Of a stretch of 34,681 bases of DNA, positions 1 to 7,992 are shown in pieces. How positions within the stretch are numbered: the first letter of the stretch is position 1; each line of letters starts with the position of its first letter. The stretch lies in assembly GCA_022451065.1 (NCBI GenBank), contig JAKUOU010000036.1, positions 1-34,681 of the forward strand, given 5' to 3'. The translations under genes and the position numbers were made by a program. Below the pieces are notes generated by a model, which worked only from the letters and a program-made list of their open reading frames with translations, had not been told where the DNA came from and made no database searches. The DNA is from Pedosphaera sp. GTDB lineage: Bacteria > Verrucomicrobiota > Verrucomicrobiia > Limisphaerales > UBA1096.

Positions 1-1
1 C

Positions 2-622
2 TCGGCTGAAGTCACAAAGATGTTCGACTACAAATACCTCAAGTACCTGCCCGATGGATATGACGGCAAAAAGAAATTCCCGCTGCTGCTTTTCCTTCAT
101 GGCGCGGGAGAGCGCGGGGACAACCTCGATCTGGTAACCAAGCATGGTCCGCCCAAGCTCATCAAGAAGGGGAAAAAATTCCCATTTATCGTCATCTCCC
201 CACAGTGCCTCAAGAACAGTTGGTGGGATGCAGAAGGGCTGGACGCGCTGCTTGACGAATTCATCGGCAAGCACGCCGTGGACGAGTCCCGCATCTACTG
301 TACCGGCCTGAGTATGGGCGGCTACGGCACTTGGGCTCTTGGTGGACAAAACCCGAAACGCTTCGCAGCCTTCGCCCCGATATGTGGTGGTGGCAGCCGT
401 ACAGATGCCCGCCAGATTTCAAAAAAACCGGTGTGGGTGTTTCACGGTGCCAAGGACAGAACCGTGCCACTGGAAGAATCCCAGCGTATGGTGGACGCCT
501 TGAAACGGCGCGGTGGAAAGCCAAAATTCACCATCTATCCCGAGGCTGGCCATGACTCGTGGACCAAGTCTTACGACAACCCCAAGCTGTATGAATGGTT
601 CCTATCGCACAAAAACCAATAG
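2..622 (+). CDS. Secreted alpha/beta hydrolase (esterase / prolyl-oligopeptidase-like), 5' partial
   Basis: Likely a serine hydrolase of the dienelactone-hydrolase / phospholipase-carboxylesterase type acting on an ester or peptide substrate that cannot be named. Counting from the first in-frame ATG (base 20), the nucleophile motif GLSMGG places Ser98, HGAKDRTVP gives Asp146 and EAGHDSW gives His178, a complete catalytic triad in the usual order. FLHGAGERG (26-33) is the oxyanion-hole strand typical of this group. The frame stays open upstream of ATG 20 to the window edge, and the related exported proteins of these bacteria carry a signal peptide, so I think the true start lies before base 1 and the gene is truncated here. 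The fold assignment is secure; the substrate is unknown. Confidence 0.85.
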   Translation, partial: SAEVTKMFDYKYLKYLPDGYDGKKKFPLLLFLHGAGERGDNLDLVTKHGPPKLIKKGKKFPFIVISPQCLKNSWWDAEGLDALLDEFIGKHAVDESRIYCTGLSMGGYGTWALGGQNPKRFAAFAPICGGGSRTDARQISKKPVWVFHGAKDRTVPLEESQRMVDALKRRGGKPKFTIYPEAGHDSWTKSYDNPKLYEWFLSHKNQ

Positions 623-653
623 CGCCTGAGCAATCACCAGGCATTGCGACCCA

Positions 654-962
654 GTGAATGCGCTGTTCATCATCGACGGCTTGCCATTGGAAGATTGCCG
701 AGCCAAGGAGGCGCTCCGCATCGCCGCCGGCATCGGCGTCTGGGGTAAGGTCAAGGCGACCCTCTGCTTCACCCGAGCCAACGATCCGGCGCTTGGTCAA
801 GCGCAAGACGAGGAACTGCGACGCTACATCAGCCTACTGCGCGAAACCGCAGGCGGCTTGTTCACCCTTTTATCGGAGAAGCCGGAAGGCATCCTGCAGC
901 ACACCGATGAGACCGGCTTAGCCAAGCTCATCGACAAGGCAGACACAGTGCTGCGTTTTTAA
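654..962 (+). CDS. Small DsrE-like hypothetical protein
   Basis: A 102-residue protein starting at GTG 654, 31 bases after the preceding stop codon. No in-frame ATG lies nearby. The beginning (NALFIIDGLPLEDCRAKEAL) and the end (LAKLIDKADTVLRF) look like the first beta strand/helix and last beta strand of the DsrE/DsrF/TusBCD fold, whose members are small sulfur-relay or regulatory proteins. The cysteines are at Cys15 and Cys38; I do not see an obvious catalytic cysteine in the position used by TusD. The family call rests on visual fold similarity only and is weak. The next gene downstream, a metallo-beta-lactamase-fold protein on the same strand, could be co-transcribed; a 60-bp gap with a CTGGCCAA motif lies between them. 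Confidence 0.5.
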   Translation: MNALFIIDGLPLEDCRAKEALRIAAGIGVWGKVKATLCFTRANDPALGQAQDEELRRYISLLRETAGGLFTLLSEKPEGILQHTDETGLAKLIDKADTVLRF

Positions 963-1022
963 TCTAGCGTCTGGCCAAACGCGTCTTGTGTCCCCGCCCT
1001 ACCTTCAATAGCGTCCCCGCCG

Positions 1023-1841
1023 ATGACCCTTGAAGACCACGCCGGAGATGTCGTTGGCAAAGCCCGTAAAGGGCTGGGTGTCGCCCCCGAGCAAGTCACC
1101 GAGGCGGGCGGCTTCACCGCCGAGAGCTATGCCAAGTTTGAGCAGGACGGCACCTATGACGACTTGCCCGACCTAGTGAAAATCGGCGAACTGCTCGACC
1201 TCAACCCCGACAAACTCGCCACCATCATCTCCGGCTGGTGTCCCCTCGCCGCCGACCTTGAGACGAACAAGACCATCCGGCAAATCACCACCAACGAGGG
1301 CATGGAAGTACACTGCTACCTCGCGTGGGACGCCGCCACCCGCGAGGCGGCATTATTCGATACCGGCTGGAGCGCCGAACCGATTGTGGCGTTACTGCAG
1401 GAAAACGGCCTCGGCCTGAAACACCTTTTCATCACCCACACGCACCACGACCATATCGCCGCGCTGTCACCGATCCGTAGCCAGTTTCCGGAAGTCGAAT
1501 TGCACTCCAGCTCGCCCAACGCGCCGGAGCAGCAGCGCAACCAGCCGGGCCAAGTCATAGAACTGGGTAGCCTGCAGGTTACCTCCCGCGAAACCCCCGG
1601 ACATGCCGACGACGGGGTGACCTACGTGCTGGACAACTTCCCCGGTTTTGCGCCGAAAGTGGCCATAGTCGGCGATGCGATCTTCGCCGGCTCAATGGGC
1701 GGCGCACCCAACCATTACCAGTTGGCGCGCGAAAAGGTGCAGTCGGAAATCTTGAGCCTCCCCGCCGAGACCATCCTCTGCCCCGGCCACGGTCCCATCA
1801 CCACCGTTGCGGAGCAACTCAGCGTCAACCCGTTTTTCTAG
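1023..1841 (+). CDS. MBL-fold metallo-hydrolase with an XRE-like helical N-terminal domain
   Basis: A 272-residue protein. Residues about 85-265 are a metallo-beta-lactamase fold: the binuclear metal motif HTHHDH is at 139-144, a further ligand His194 in TPGHADD, Asp218 in VGDAIF and His256 in CPGHGP. All metal ligands of a glyoxalase-II-like hydrolase are present. Residues about 1-70 are not part of that fold. They read as four or five short helices (EQVTEAGGFTAESYAKFEQ ... DLPDLVKIGELLDLNP) in the pattern of a Cro/XRE helix-turn-helix, where 'LVKIGELLDLNPDKL' matches the last helices. This fusion suggests a regulatory or oligomerisation role for the N-terminus. The substrate is unknown. The start is the ATG; no Shine-Dalgarno sequence is visible. 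Confidence 0.85.
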   Translation: MTLEDHAGDVVGKARKGLGVAPEQVTEAGGFTAESYAKFEQDGTYDDLPDLVKIGELLDLNPDKLATIISGWCPLAADLETNKTIRQITTNEGMEVHCYLAWDAATREAALFDTGWSAEPIVALLQENGLGLKHLFITHTHHDHIAALSPIRSQFPEVELHSSSPNAPEQQRNQPGQVIELGSLQVTSRETPGHADDGVTYVLDNFPGFAPKVAIVGDAIFAGSMGGAPNHYQLAREKVQSEILSLPAETILCPGHGPITTVAEQLSVNPFF

Positions 1842-1848
1842 ACCACCG

Positions 1849-1870
1849 TCTGGCCAAGCGCTTGGCCAGA
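1849..1870. terminator. 22-bp perfect palindrome between convergent genes, candidate bidirectional terminator
   Basis: The palindrome consists of the 9-base arm TCTGGCCAA, the centre GCGC and the matching arm TTGGCCAGA. It fills the gap between the stop codon of the MBL-fold gene (1839-1841) and the stop codon of the DUF2339 gene on the other strand (1872-1874). On the + strand it is followed by TTTAAAG and a T-run slightly further on; the opposite side has no T-run, so termination in the minus direction is less certain. The arms are built from the dispersed TTGGCCAA element found across the window. Confidence 0.6.
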
Positions 1871-1871
1871 T

Positions 1872-4823
1872 TTAAAGCAGTTTTTTGAGTTGTTCGTGGT
1901 ATCGGGTGTAGACGAAGCCCAGTCCGAGAAACACGCCGCCCATCACGAAGAAACTGACTATCTTCGTCGTGGTGGACATTTGCCAAAAGATCGGCACAAG
2001 CGACACCAACGCGATCGCCAGCGTGCCCAAGCCCATCAGGCGATACCACCGCTCCCGCAGGCCAAGGCCGAAACCGAAATAAACCACCGCGAGCAATGAC
2101 CATGCGATCGTGCGCGCTTCGTCCCCTCCTATATCCGAGACCTTGATCGACAGCCAAATGAACAACAGCGCGCCTCCGGCGAGGATCAGCCATTGGTGAA
2201 TCCTGTCGGGCACCTTTTTGTCGACCTCAAAACGTCGCGCCATTTGCTGAACGCCAAACAGCGCAACGATCGCCACCAGACTTTGCCAAAACGCATCCTT
2301 ATCAATGAACTGGCCGGCAAGCAGGAGATACCCGATCACCGCATAAGCCAGCGCCAGCCATTGCCATTCGCGGGCGGGCCTCAGGAATTGCATAGCGAAA
2401 AACACCACGCCCACCGAGATGAACACCAGCACATGCCACTCATCGGGAACGTAATTACCAATCCACAACAGTCCCAACACAGCCGCAGCAATGCGGTAGG
2501 CCAACTGGGTCCAGCCAACCCAAGAGTGGATCATCTCCGGCACCTGTCCAATGCGCGCGATGGCAACCGGGATACCAATGTTCATCAGGTACATCGTGGC
2601 GATCGGGATCAACGCAAGGGTGGCGTAGTCGTCGAATCTTTCGATGCATATTTTGAACATTATCCAACAGGACATCAAAAGATAAACCTGCGAAAACAAA
2701 CCGACGAATCGTGCCCGGGTGAATACCGCGTACACCGTCATACCGACCGAGACGAGCGCTCCCACCCAAAGCCAATGGTGTTCAAGTTCGACACCTTCGT
2801 GCAACCAAACGAGCAATGACAAGACAAAGCCACCTGATAACACCGCCTCGATGATCATAGGCAATTGCTTGGCCAATGGACCCTCCGGACAACAGTCGAT
2901 CAATCGGTCTCGTTGCCAGCGCCACCAATGCGCCTGGCCAAGCGTGAGCACAAATGCGCAGAACAACGGCCAAGTCAATTCACTAGCCGATCCAGCCAAG
3001 CCAATCGCTAACAGCAAGCCAATCAAACCTGGCACCTGGCCAAGCAGAGTGAATTCACGGAGCTTCCACCGATAAACCGATCCTGTGAACAATAAGGTTG
3101 TTGCCAGAAGAATCGTGGGAACCCACTCCTTCGATGGCACAACTTTGAGCGGCTCGGTCAGAAAGGCAGCCAATCCTATAAACAAGCCGAGCCCGGTCAA
3201 ATAACTCACCCGCGGCCGTAAAATCGATTCGAGCGCAGACTCAATCCGCTCGTGACAAAGTCGGGCGTTGAACAACAGAAATATCATCACAGAAAGACCG
3301 CCAAGCAAATAATCGGGACTACGATCTCCGATATCGATGAGCGCATAAATTACGGCGATCGCTGACACGATGAGCGCGCCGATTTGGATGATGAAGTTGT
3401 CGCGGCGAATCGCCATGAAAAGCAGCACAACACTCTCGGCAGCGAGAATGGGTCCCCGGACCGAGTCAGACATCTCTATCGTCATCAGGCCAAGCGTCAC
3501 CAACACCAGGCCCTGAGTAAGGTAGCTTTTGCGCGAGAGCGACTGGTCCTCAAGCCAACGCGCCGCCGCCAATGCGCACCCGAGCAGCGCCACGCCAACA
3601 ACCATCGGTAAAATCCAGAATTTCGGCTCATGGTATTTCAGCACATCCACCGTGAGCAGACCAAACATTGCCGCGTTGTTGGCAGTCAGAAACACGGCGC
3701 GTTGACGGTCGCTAAACGCCCCGCTGCGAGAGAGGAAAATCGCCGCCGTATAAACCGCCCAGAGCGACACCGCGAAACTCACGGCAATGGCAAGCGACGG
3801 CTCGTCCACTCGCATCCGCCATAGGAAAAAACCGGCGTAGGACGCCGACAGGCTCAACACCGGCATCTTCAGCCAGCGGTTCCGTAGCATGAACACCACC
3901 GCCGCCACCGCGAGGATAAGGTTTGAGAAAAGAATCACCCACGACACACCGCCGGTAACGTCGGCGTGAATCAGTGGCACATAGCTGGCGTAATACGAGG
4001 CGCCGGTGGCGAAGAGCGCGATCGTCTCCGACTTGAGGCGATCCGCGACCCAAACCATGAAGCCTCCCCACGCGAACATCAACAGCAGGGCGAGGGTCGC
4101 ATTGTCGATGATCTTAACCGGCGGAATAACATGCGCCGCGTACGTCGTGAAATACACCCCGGCAAAGCCGCCGGCGAGCAGCACTTGGCCATAGTTCTTT
4201 AAATTCTCCTTGTTGCGTTGGAGCCAGAAGCCAACGCCACCCATCGCCGCACTCAGCAAATAAAATAAACTCACCTTGGCTCCGGGTGAAAGGTTGATAA
4301 AAAAACTACTGTTGTAATAAGCCAAAACCCCGAGGCCGGTCAGCACCAGCATCACGCCGATTCGAACGAACCAGTAAGTGCCGAGTTTCATCTCGATCGA
4401 CGAGGCGTCCACCTTGGGTAGACGGGGCATCCCGGCCGCCACAGCAGCGGCAACCGGCTTGGGCTTGGGCGGTTCGCTTGGCTTGGCCGCAGGCTCGACA
4501 TGGGGAACCCACTTGGGTGACTGAATGATTGGCGGAGGGGCCAACGGCTGCTTGGGAGCGGAAGTCTCCTTTTTCTTCCCAGCTAGGCGCGACTCCTTAA
4601 GGTCTCTTGCCAAAGTGGAATGCTTTGCCTCCGGCTCCGCTGCGGTTTGCTGCTCCGCTTGGCCAAGCGGCTCGGATACCGGCTTGGTCTCGGTGAACTG
4701 ATCCCCCTTTTCATTCAGTCGATCCTCGAGTCGTTGAACCTTTTGCTTGAGAGTATCCACCGCCAGCAGCGCATACAAAACCAGTCCCACACAGATCAGT
4801 CCTATTAATAATAGTAATTCCAT
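1872..4823 (-). CDS. DUF2339 large multi-pass membrane protein
   Basis: A 983-residue integral membrane protein. The N-terminus has one transmembrane helix (residues about 3-22, ELLLLIGLICVGLVLYALLA), then a short coiled coil (KQKVQRLEDRLNEKG), then a long Pro/Lys/Ala-rich linker to about residue 140. The rest is a dense series of hydrophobic helices with very short loops, the hallmark of the DUF2339 'predicted membrane protein' family, whose function is unknown. The length is normal for the family. The start is well supported: the reverse strand has AAAGGA seven bases before the ATG. A 16-bp copy of the dispersed palindrome (4655-4670) lies in the linker and encodes PLGQAEQ there. The gene is convergent with the MBL gene and divergent from the FecR gene. 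Confidence 0.85.
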   Translation of the reverse strand: MELLLLIGLICVGLVLYALLAVDTLKQKVQRLEDRLNEKGDQFTETKPVSEPLGQAEQQTAAEPEAKHSTLARDLKESRLAGKKKETSAPKQPLAPPPIIQSPKWVPHVEPAAKPSEPPKPKPVAAAVAAGMPRLPKVDASSIEMKLGTYWFVRIGVMLVLTGLGVLAYYNSSFFINLSPGAKVSLFYLLSAAMGGVGFWLQRNKENLKNYGQVLLAGGFAGVYFTTYAAHVIPPVKIIDNATLALLLMFAWGGFMVWVADRLKSETIALFATGASYYASYVPLIHADVTGGVSWVILFSNLILAVAAVVFMLRNRWLKMPVLSLSASYAGFFLWRMRVDEPSLAIAVSFAVSLWAVYTAAIFLSRSGAFSDRQRAVFLTANNAAMFGLLTVDVLKYHEPKFWILPMVVGVALLGCALAAARWLEDQSLSRKSYLTQGLVLVTLGLMTIEMSDSVRGPILAAESVVLLFMAIRRDNFIIQIGALIVSAIAVIYALIDIGDRSPDYLLGGLSVMIFLLFNARLCHERIESALESILRPRVSYLTGLGLFIGLAAFLTEPLKVVPSKEWVPTILLATTLLFTGSVYRWKLREFTLLGQVPGLIGLLLAIGLAGSASELTWPLFCAFVLTLGQAHWWRWQRDRLIDCCPEGPLAKQLPMIIEAVLSGGFVLSLLVWLHEGVELEHHWLWVGALVSVGMTVYAVFTRARFVGLFSQVYLLMSCWIMFKICIERFDDYATLALIPIATMYLMNIGIPVAIARIGQVPEMIHSWVGWTQLAYRIAAAVLGLLWIGNYVPDEWHVLVFISVGVVFFAMQFLRPAREWQWLALAYAVIGYLLLAGQFIDKDAFWQSLVAIVALFGVQQMARRFEVDKKVPDRIHQWLILAGGALLFIWLSIKVSDIGGDEARTIAWSLLAVVYFGFGLGLRERWYRLMGLGTLAIALVSLVPIFWQMSTTTKIVSFFVMGGVFLGLGFVYTRYHEQLKKLL
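4655..4670. repeat. Dispersed palindrome copy, 16 bp perfect
   Basis: CCGCTTGGCCAAGCGG, a perfect dyad inside the N-terminal linker region of the DUF2339 gene. It is one of the longest uninterrupted copies of the TTGGCCAA element in the window. Confidence 0.8.
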
Positions 4824-4830
4824 AGTTCGA

Positions 4831-4836
4831 TCCTTT
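4831..4836 (-). promoter_or_regulatory. Ribosome binding site of the DUF2339 gene
   Basis: On the minus strand AAAGGA stands seven bases upstream of the ATG at 4823. It fixes the start of the DUF2339 gene and is one of only two clear Shine-Dalgarno sequences in the window. Confidence 0.65.
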
Positions 4837-5064
4837 CTTGTCTTGTTTTAAGTCGCAGCGATGAAGGTGCGTGCCTATCTATGGTGAGACTCTACCTCAA
4901 ACACCAAAAAGCCGTGCATTAATAAAATCAATGGTTCCATTGACTGAATCGATGTTGCCGAACTCAATTTTGGATATGAGAGAAATCCATTATTCACTTC
5001 ATTTTTCATTAAAAAACGCCTATTCTCGACCAAGTCTTGGTGTTGAAAAAAAGCCATTCAACGG

Positions 5065-5092
5065 TTGACATTGCTGTCGGCAGGACTACGAT
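5065..5092 (+). promoter_or_regulatory. Candidate sigma70-type promoter for the FecR gene
   Basis: TTGACA at 5065-5070 matches the -35 consensus exactly. A 16-base spacer leads to TACGAT at 5087-5092, which matches the -10 consensus TATAAT at four of six positions. The ATG of the FecR gene follows 47 bases later, a reasonable leader length. Prediction from sequence only. Confidence 0.5.
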
Positions 5093-5139
5093 TCGGGGCG
5101 CTTAAAACGTTTTTAGCCCTTTAGAACACACAATAACTT

Positions 5140-6597
5140 ATGAAACACGTATCATTCATGGCAGCGTTGGTTGCCGCCGGACTCATTTTCGCGACGCAAG
5201 CCAATGCCCGGGATGGGCAGGCCCTCGTGCAATCTGTCAGCGGCGAAGCCACCATGTTAGTGGATGGCGGCAAGTGGCTGCCTCTGCAGACAGGCCAACT
5301 GCTCAAGACCGGGGCCGTCGTCAAGACCGGGGCAAAGTCACGGGCTGATTTGTTTCTTGGGGTCAACGGCTCACTACTGCGGCTCGCTGCAAACACCGAG
5401 TTGAAATTCAGCCACCTGGCCATCGAAGAGTCACCGATAGAGTCGATCGCCCAGACCGAGATGGAGCTCAGGAGTGGTCGTGTGATTGGCAATGTCCGCA
5501 AGCTGCCGATGGGCTCAAGCTACGTCATCAAGACACCGAAAGGCATGGCCAAGGTCAAGGGCACCGTGTACGACATCAACGCCAACGGCGAACTGATCGT
5601 TGTCAGCGGCAAGGTCAAGTACACTGATCGCACAAATGGCCGAGAGGTGTTGATCGCCGCCGGCGAGAAATATGTCGGCGGTCACGAAATGAAGGCGGCC
5701 GAGGACGAAACAGCAGCAGCAGCGGCGGGTGCACCAGCGAATACACCGGGTTTCCCAGGTTTCACAATCAGCGTGCCGCTCAGGCAGGGCGTCTGGGAAA
5801 ATCAGCCAAGTCATCAGAAGGCTGGCCCAATCGATCCGACCCTGTTCATTGCCCCCACACCGAGTTTCTTCGGCGCCCTGGTTGCTCGCTCCGGTTCGGA
5901 GTTTGCACCGGATCGGCTGGAGATCGCGCTCGACGCCGCCACGGGCAGCGCGTTGGACATCGGCCAGGAACTGAAACCGTCTGACGTACAGTTGAGCGTG
6001 GGCGGTGGCGTCATCAGCGACAATGACGCGATTATTGTGGTTGAGGAATCCGTTGGTGGAGGCAAAAAGCTGGTTATCAAATCCACAACGGACACCCCGT
6101 TTGCAGCAGCTGATGTTGCCGGGGCCAACGCCGTACCGGTGTCGGTGGATATCCCCGCATCGGGAGGTGCCTCGGTTTCAGTGGATGTCGATTTAGTGGC
6201 CCCAATGAAGGCACCCAGCTTGATTACCTCTGTCGATGAATCCGGTTCCGCCAAGTCGATTAATATCACGACTGACGGGTTCACGGCGGACGAGGCTGAC
6301 ACCTACATCGCCACCATTGAGGAACAATTCGGCAATCTGGATAATTTCGAGATCAACGGAGAGACACTGAGCGCCGATGAGGTGAACATCACCACCTCGG
6401 TTGTGCCAACCGGCAACGAATCCACTCCGTTCAGGGTCGAGGTAACCATCAGTCCGAAGGATCCCGAGGGGGATCTCGGTAAGGTGAATGAAATAGCGTT
6501 TCAGCCGCCGCCAGTGGCGGTTGTACCGGGCGAGATTCCTCCTCCGCCGATCGTTGTGCCCCCGACCCCGCCGGTGATCTCACCAATCGGCGGCTGA
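5140..6597 (+). CDS. Exported FecR-domain protein with proline-rich C-terminus
   Basis: A 485-residue exported protein. A signal peptide is clear (MKHVSFMAALVAAGLIFATQ, likely cleavage after ANA at 21-23). Residues about 30-180 are a FecR domain: VQSVSGEATML, a GQLLKTGAVVKTGAKSRADL segment, and the strand pair KTPKGMAKVKGTVYDI. In classical systems FecR relays a signal from an outer-membrane receptor to an ECF sigma factor. Here there is no N-terminal transmembrane anchor, no sigma factor and no TonB receptor next to it, so it belongs to the stand-alone exported FecR group, whose role is unknown. After an Ala-rich linker (190-205), residues about 205-455 are a beta-rich region I cannot assign, and the last 30 residues are a Pro/Val-rich tail. 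The gene stands alone between its own promoter and a terminator. Confidence 0.8.
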   Translation: MKHVSFMAALVAAGLIFATQANARDGQALVQSVSGEATMLVDGGKWLPLQTGQLLKTGAVVKTGAKSRADLFLGVNGSLLRLAANTELKFSHLAIEESPIESIAQTEMELRSGRVIGNVRKLPMGSSYVIKTPKGMAKVKGTVYDINANGELIVVSGKVKYTDRTNGREVLIAAGEKYVGGHEMKAAEDETAAAAAGAPANTPGFPGFTISVPLRQGVWENQPSHQKAGPIDPTLFIAPTPSFFGALVARSGSEFAPDRLEIALDAATGSALDIGQELKPSDVQLSVGGGVISDNDAIIVVEESVGGGKKLVIKSTTDTPFAAADVAGANAVPVSVDIPASGGASVSVDVDLVAPMKAPSLITSVDESGSAKSINITTDGFTADEADTYIATIEEQFGNLDNFEINGETLSADEVNITTSVVPTGNESTPFRVEVTISPKDPEGDLGKVNEIAFQPPPVAVVPGEIPPPPIVVPPTPPVISPIGG

Positions 6598-6627
6598 TCG
6601 CGGTCTGTTTAAAAGGATTTATTCTTG

Positions 6628-6660
6628 AGAACCCGGGCAATTGTCCGGGTTCTTTTTTTA
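6628..6660 (+). terminator. Intrinsic terminator after the FecR gene
   Basis: Arm AGAACCCGG (6628-6636) pairs perfectly with CCGGGTTCT (6645-6653) around an eight-base loop, followed directly by a run of Ts to 6659. A textbook rho-independent terminator 30 bases after the FecR stop. It isolates that gene from coaD, which starts at 6686. Confidence 0.9.
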
Positions 6661-6685
6661 ACGTGCATCTGCTAGAGTCCCGCCC

Positions 6686-7177
6686 TTGAAAACGGTCATT
6701 TATCCCGGCAGCTTCGATCCCCTGACTAACGGCCACCTCGATGTCATCCAGCGGGCGGCCCGTTTGTTCGACAACGTGATAGTGGCTGTAGCGCGTAAAG
6801 GGGAAAAGCAAGCGCTGTTCGGCCCAGCCGAGCGAAAGACGATGGTTGAGCATTCCACCACCAACCTTTCCAACGTGTCGGTGGATATATTCGAGGGGTT
6901 GCTAGTGGAATACGTGGAGCAACAGTCCGGCCATGCAGTAATCCGTGGGCTGCGGGCGTTGTCCGACTTTGAATACGAGTTTCAAATGGCGCTGATGAAT
7001 CGCAGCCTCAATGATAAGGTGGAAACGCTTTTCATGATGCCTCGGGCCTCGTACTCCTTCCTCAGCTCACATCTAGTCAAAGAGATTGCCACACTGGGCG
7101 GCGACGTCTCCGCATTTGTCACCCCCGAGGTCAAGGAGGCGCTGGCGGGGAAGCTTGCCCAAGCGGGCAGAAATTGA
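6686..7177 (+). CDS. coaD: Phosphopantetheine adenylyltransferase
   Basis: Catalyses ATP + 4'-phosphopantetheine to dephospho-CoA, the penultimate step of coenzyme A synthesis, in the cytoplasm. The 163-residue length is typical. The nucleotide-binding motif of the cytidylyltransferase-like fold is at residues 7-18 (YPGSFDPLTNGH, with the (T/H)xGH signature TNGH). RGLRALSDFEYEFQMALMNR is the phosphopantetheine-site signature, and SYSFLSSHLVKEIA corresponds to the family's ISSxxVKE segment. The start is TTG at 6686; it puts KTVIYPGSFDP in the usual position, and no in-frame ATG or GTG exists just upstream. It is followed 64 bases later by the DUF177-rpmF-plsX-fabH genes, so CoA supply may be expressed together with fatty-acid initiation. 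Confidence 0.95.
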   Translation: MKTVIYPGSFDPLTNGHLDVIQRAARLFDNVIVAVARKGEKQALFGPAERKTMVEHSTTNLSNVSVDIFEGLLVEYVEQQSGHAVIRGLRALSDFEYEFQMALMNRSLNDKVETLFMMPRASYSFLSSHLVKEIATLGGDVSAFVTPEVKEALAGKLAQAGRN

Positions 7178-7241
7178 ACTCTTCGGCCGGGCCGCTGTCC
7201 AATTCACTCGGCCAAGCGCGCCGTGTAACCCCGTCGACAAC

Positions 7242-7736
7242 GTGCCACTCCTACTGAACATTGAAACCCTGACCAACGGCCCCGTCCAACTCAAGGGAGA
7301 GCTGTCGCCGGAGGAACTGGGCATGGAGACACTCGACGAGTTGGTCGAGGCGAATGAACCACTGGAATACGATCTAATGGTGGAACGGGCCGGGGACAAT
7401 ATTCTGCTGCAAGGCCAAATAACCATGCGACTCCAGTGCGAATGTGCCCGGTGCCTCCGGGCGTTCGAACACCGCGTGGAATTGCAAGGATGGAGCTGCC
7501 TACTCCCGCTGAATGGGGGTGAAAAAATAGAGTTAATCAACAATTCAGGAGACTTGACGCCTTACCTGCGGGAAGATACGTTCCTTGCTTTTCCGCAACA
7601 TCCGTTGTGCGAGCCGGGTTGCGATGGATCCCCAAAATTGGCCTGGGGTGAGAGCAAACCACTCAAAATCACGGAGGCTTCAGACAAAACGAGTGACGCC
7701 TCTGTTTGGTCCAAACTCGACAATCTAAACCTCTAA
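7242..7736 (+). CDS. yceD: DUF177 (YceD) family protein
   Basis: A 164-residue protein of the DUF177/YceD family, which is encoded just upstream of rpmF in most bacteria and is linked to large-subunit rRNA processing or ribosomal protein L32. The family signature is visible: CECARCLRAF (Cys66, Cys68, Cys71), then a second cysteine pair CEPGC (123, 127), and the acidic EDTFLAFPQHPLCEP segment. The open frame reaches further upstream into coaD, but that extension encodes Arg/Pro-rich sequence unlike the family. GTG 7242 gives the expected N-terminus (VPLLLNIETL) and I chose it. The gene ends 15 bases before rpmF. Confidence 0.85.
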   Translation: MPLLLNIETLTNGPVQLKGELSPEELGMETLDELVEANEPLEYDLMVERAGDNILLQGQITMRLQCECARCLRAFEHRVELQGWSCLLPLNGGEKIELINNSGDLTPYLREDTFLAFPQHPLCEPGCDGSPKLAWGESKPLKITEASDKTSDASVWSKLDNLNL

Positions 7737-7737
7737 T

Positions 7738-7744
7738 AGGGGAG
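7738..7744 (+). promoter_or_regulatory. Ribosome binding site of rpmF
   Basis: AGGGGAG stands seven bases before the rpmF ATG. It is the strongest Shine-Dalgarno sequence in the window, as expected for a highly expressed ribosomal protein gene. Confidence 0.8.
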
Positions 7745-7751
7745 TAATTTT

Positions 7752-7943
7752 ATGGCAGTACCGAAAATCAGATCATCCAAGAGCCGCGTCCGAAAGCGCC
7801 GTGCCAGCAACAGCAAGTTCCACGCGCCGCAGTTGGACAACTGCCCGCAGTGCGACCATCTGGGCTACCAACGCCACCGCGCCTGCCCGGAGTGCGGACA
7901 TTACAAGGGCAAACAGATCGTCAGCGTCGAAGTCGGCGCCTGA
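7752..7943 (+). CDS. rpmF: Large-subunit ribosomal protein bL32 (zinc-binding form)
   Basis: A 63-residue ribosomal protein of the 50S subunit. It starts with the invariant MAVPK, followed by a basic tail (SKSRVRKRRASNSK) and a CxxC-CxxC zinc ribbon (Cys31, Cys34, Cys45, Cys48; CPQC and CPEC). All four metal ligands are present, so this is the zinc-containing paralogue type rather than the cysteine-free one. The classical yceD-rpmF-plsX-fabH order is intact around it. Confidence 0.97.
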   Translation: MAVPKIRSSKSRVRKRRASNSKFHAPQLDNCPQCDHLGYQRHRACPECGHYKGKQIVSVEVGA

Positions 7944-7992
7944 TTCATTCCCAAATCCAGGGCGCAGCCAGCCGGGTAGCGTCTGTTTCTTC

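Larger units (their letters stand above)
4824..5139. other. Divergent intergenic region between DUF2339 and FecR genes
   Basis: This 316-base AT-richer stretch holds no convincing gene. It contains the DUF2339 ribosome binding site, a short inverted repeat at 4928-4943 (TCAATGG, two bases, CCATTGA) that could be an operator, and a sigma70-like promoter facing the FecR gene. I saw no convincing promoter for the DUF2339 direction. Confidence 0.6.

Noticed and set aside
2193-2819. A long + strand frame (208 codons) opposite the DUF2339 gene
   Set aside because: It is rich in His, Gln, Arg and Asn with no hydrophobic core, which is what the antisense of a membrane-protein gene gives. The DUF2339 frame on the other strand has clear transmembrane helices and a ribosome binding site.
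4928-4943. Inverted repeat TCAATGG..CCATTGA as a defined operator
   Set aside because: It is short, AT-rich and a single copy, with no regulator gene next to it. I mention it only within the intergenic region entry.
5814-6302. A 162-codon minus-strand frame opposite the FecR gene
   Set aside because: Ser/Thr/Ala-rich with no recognisable fold; the FecR frame has a signal peptide, a promoter and a terminator.
7801-7992. 5' extension of plsX overlapping rpmF
   Set aside because: The extension is Arg/Ser/Ala-rich shadow sequence of rpmF. MRIAADVMGGDGGS at 7993 is the canonical PlsX start.
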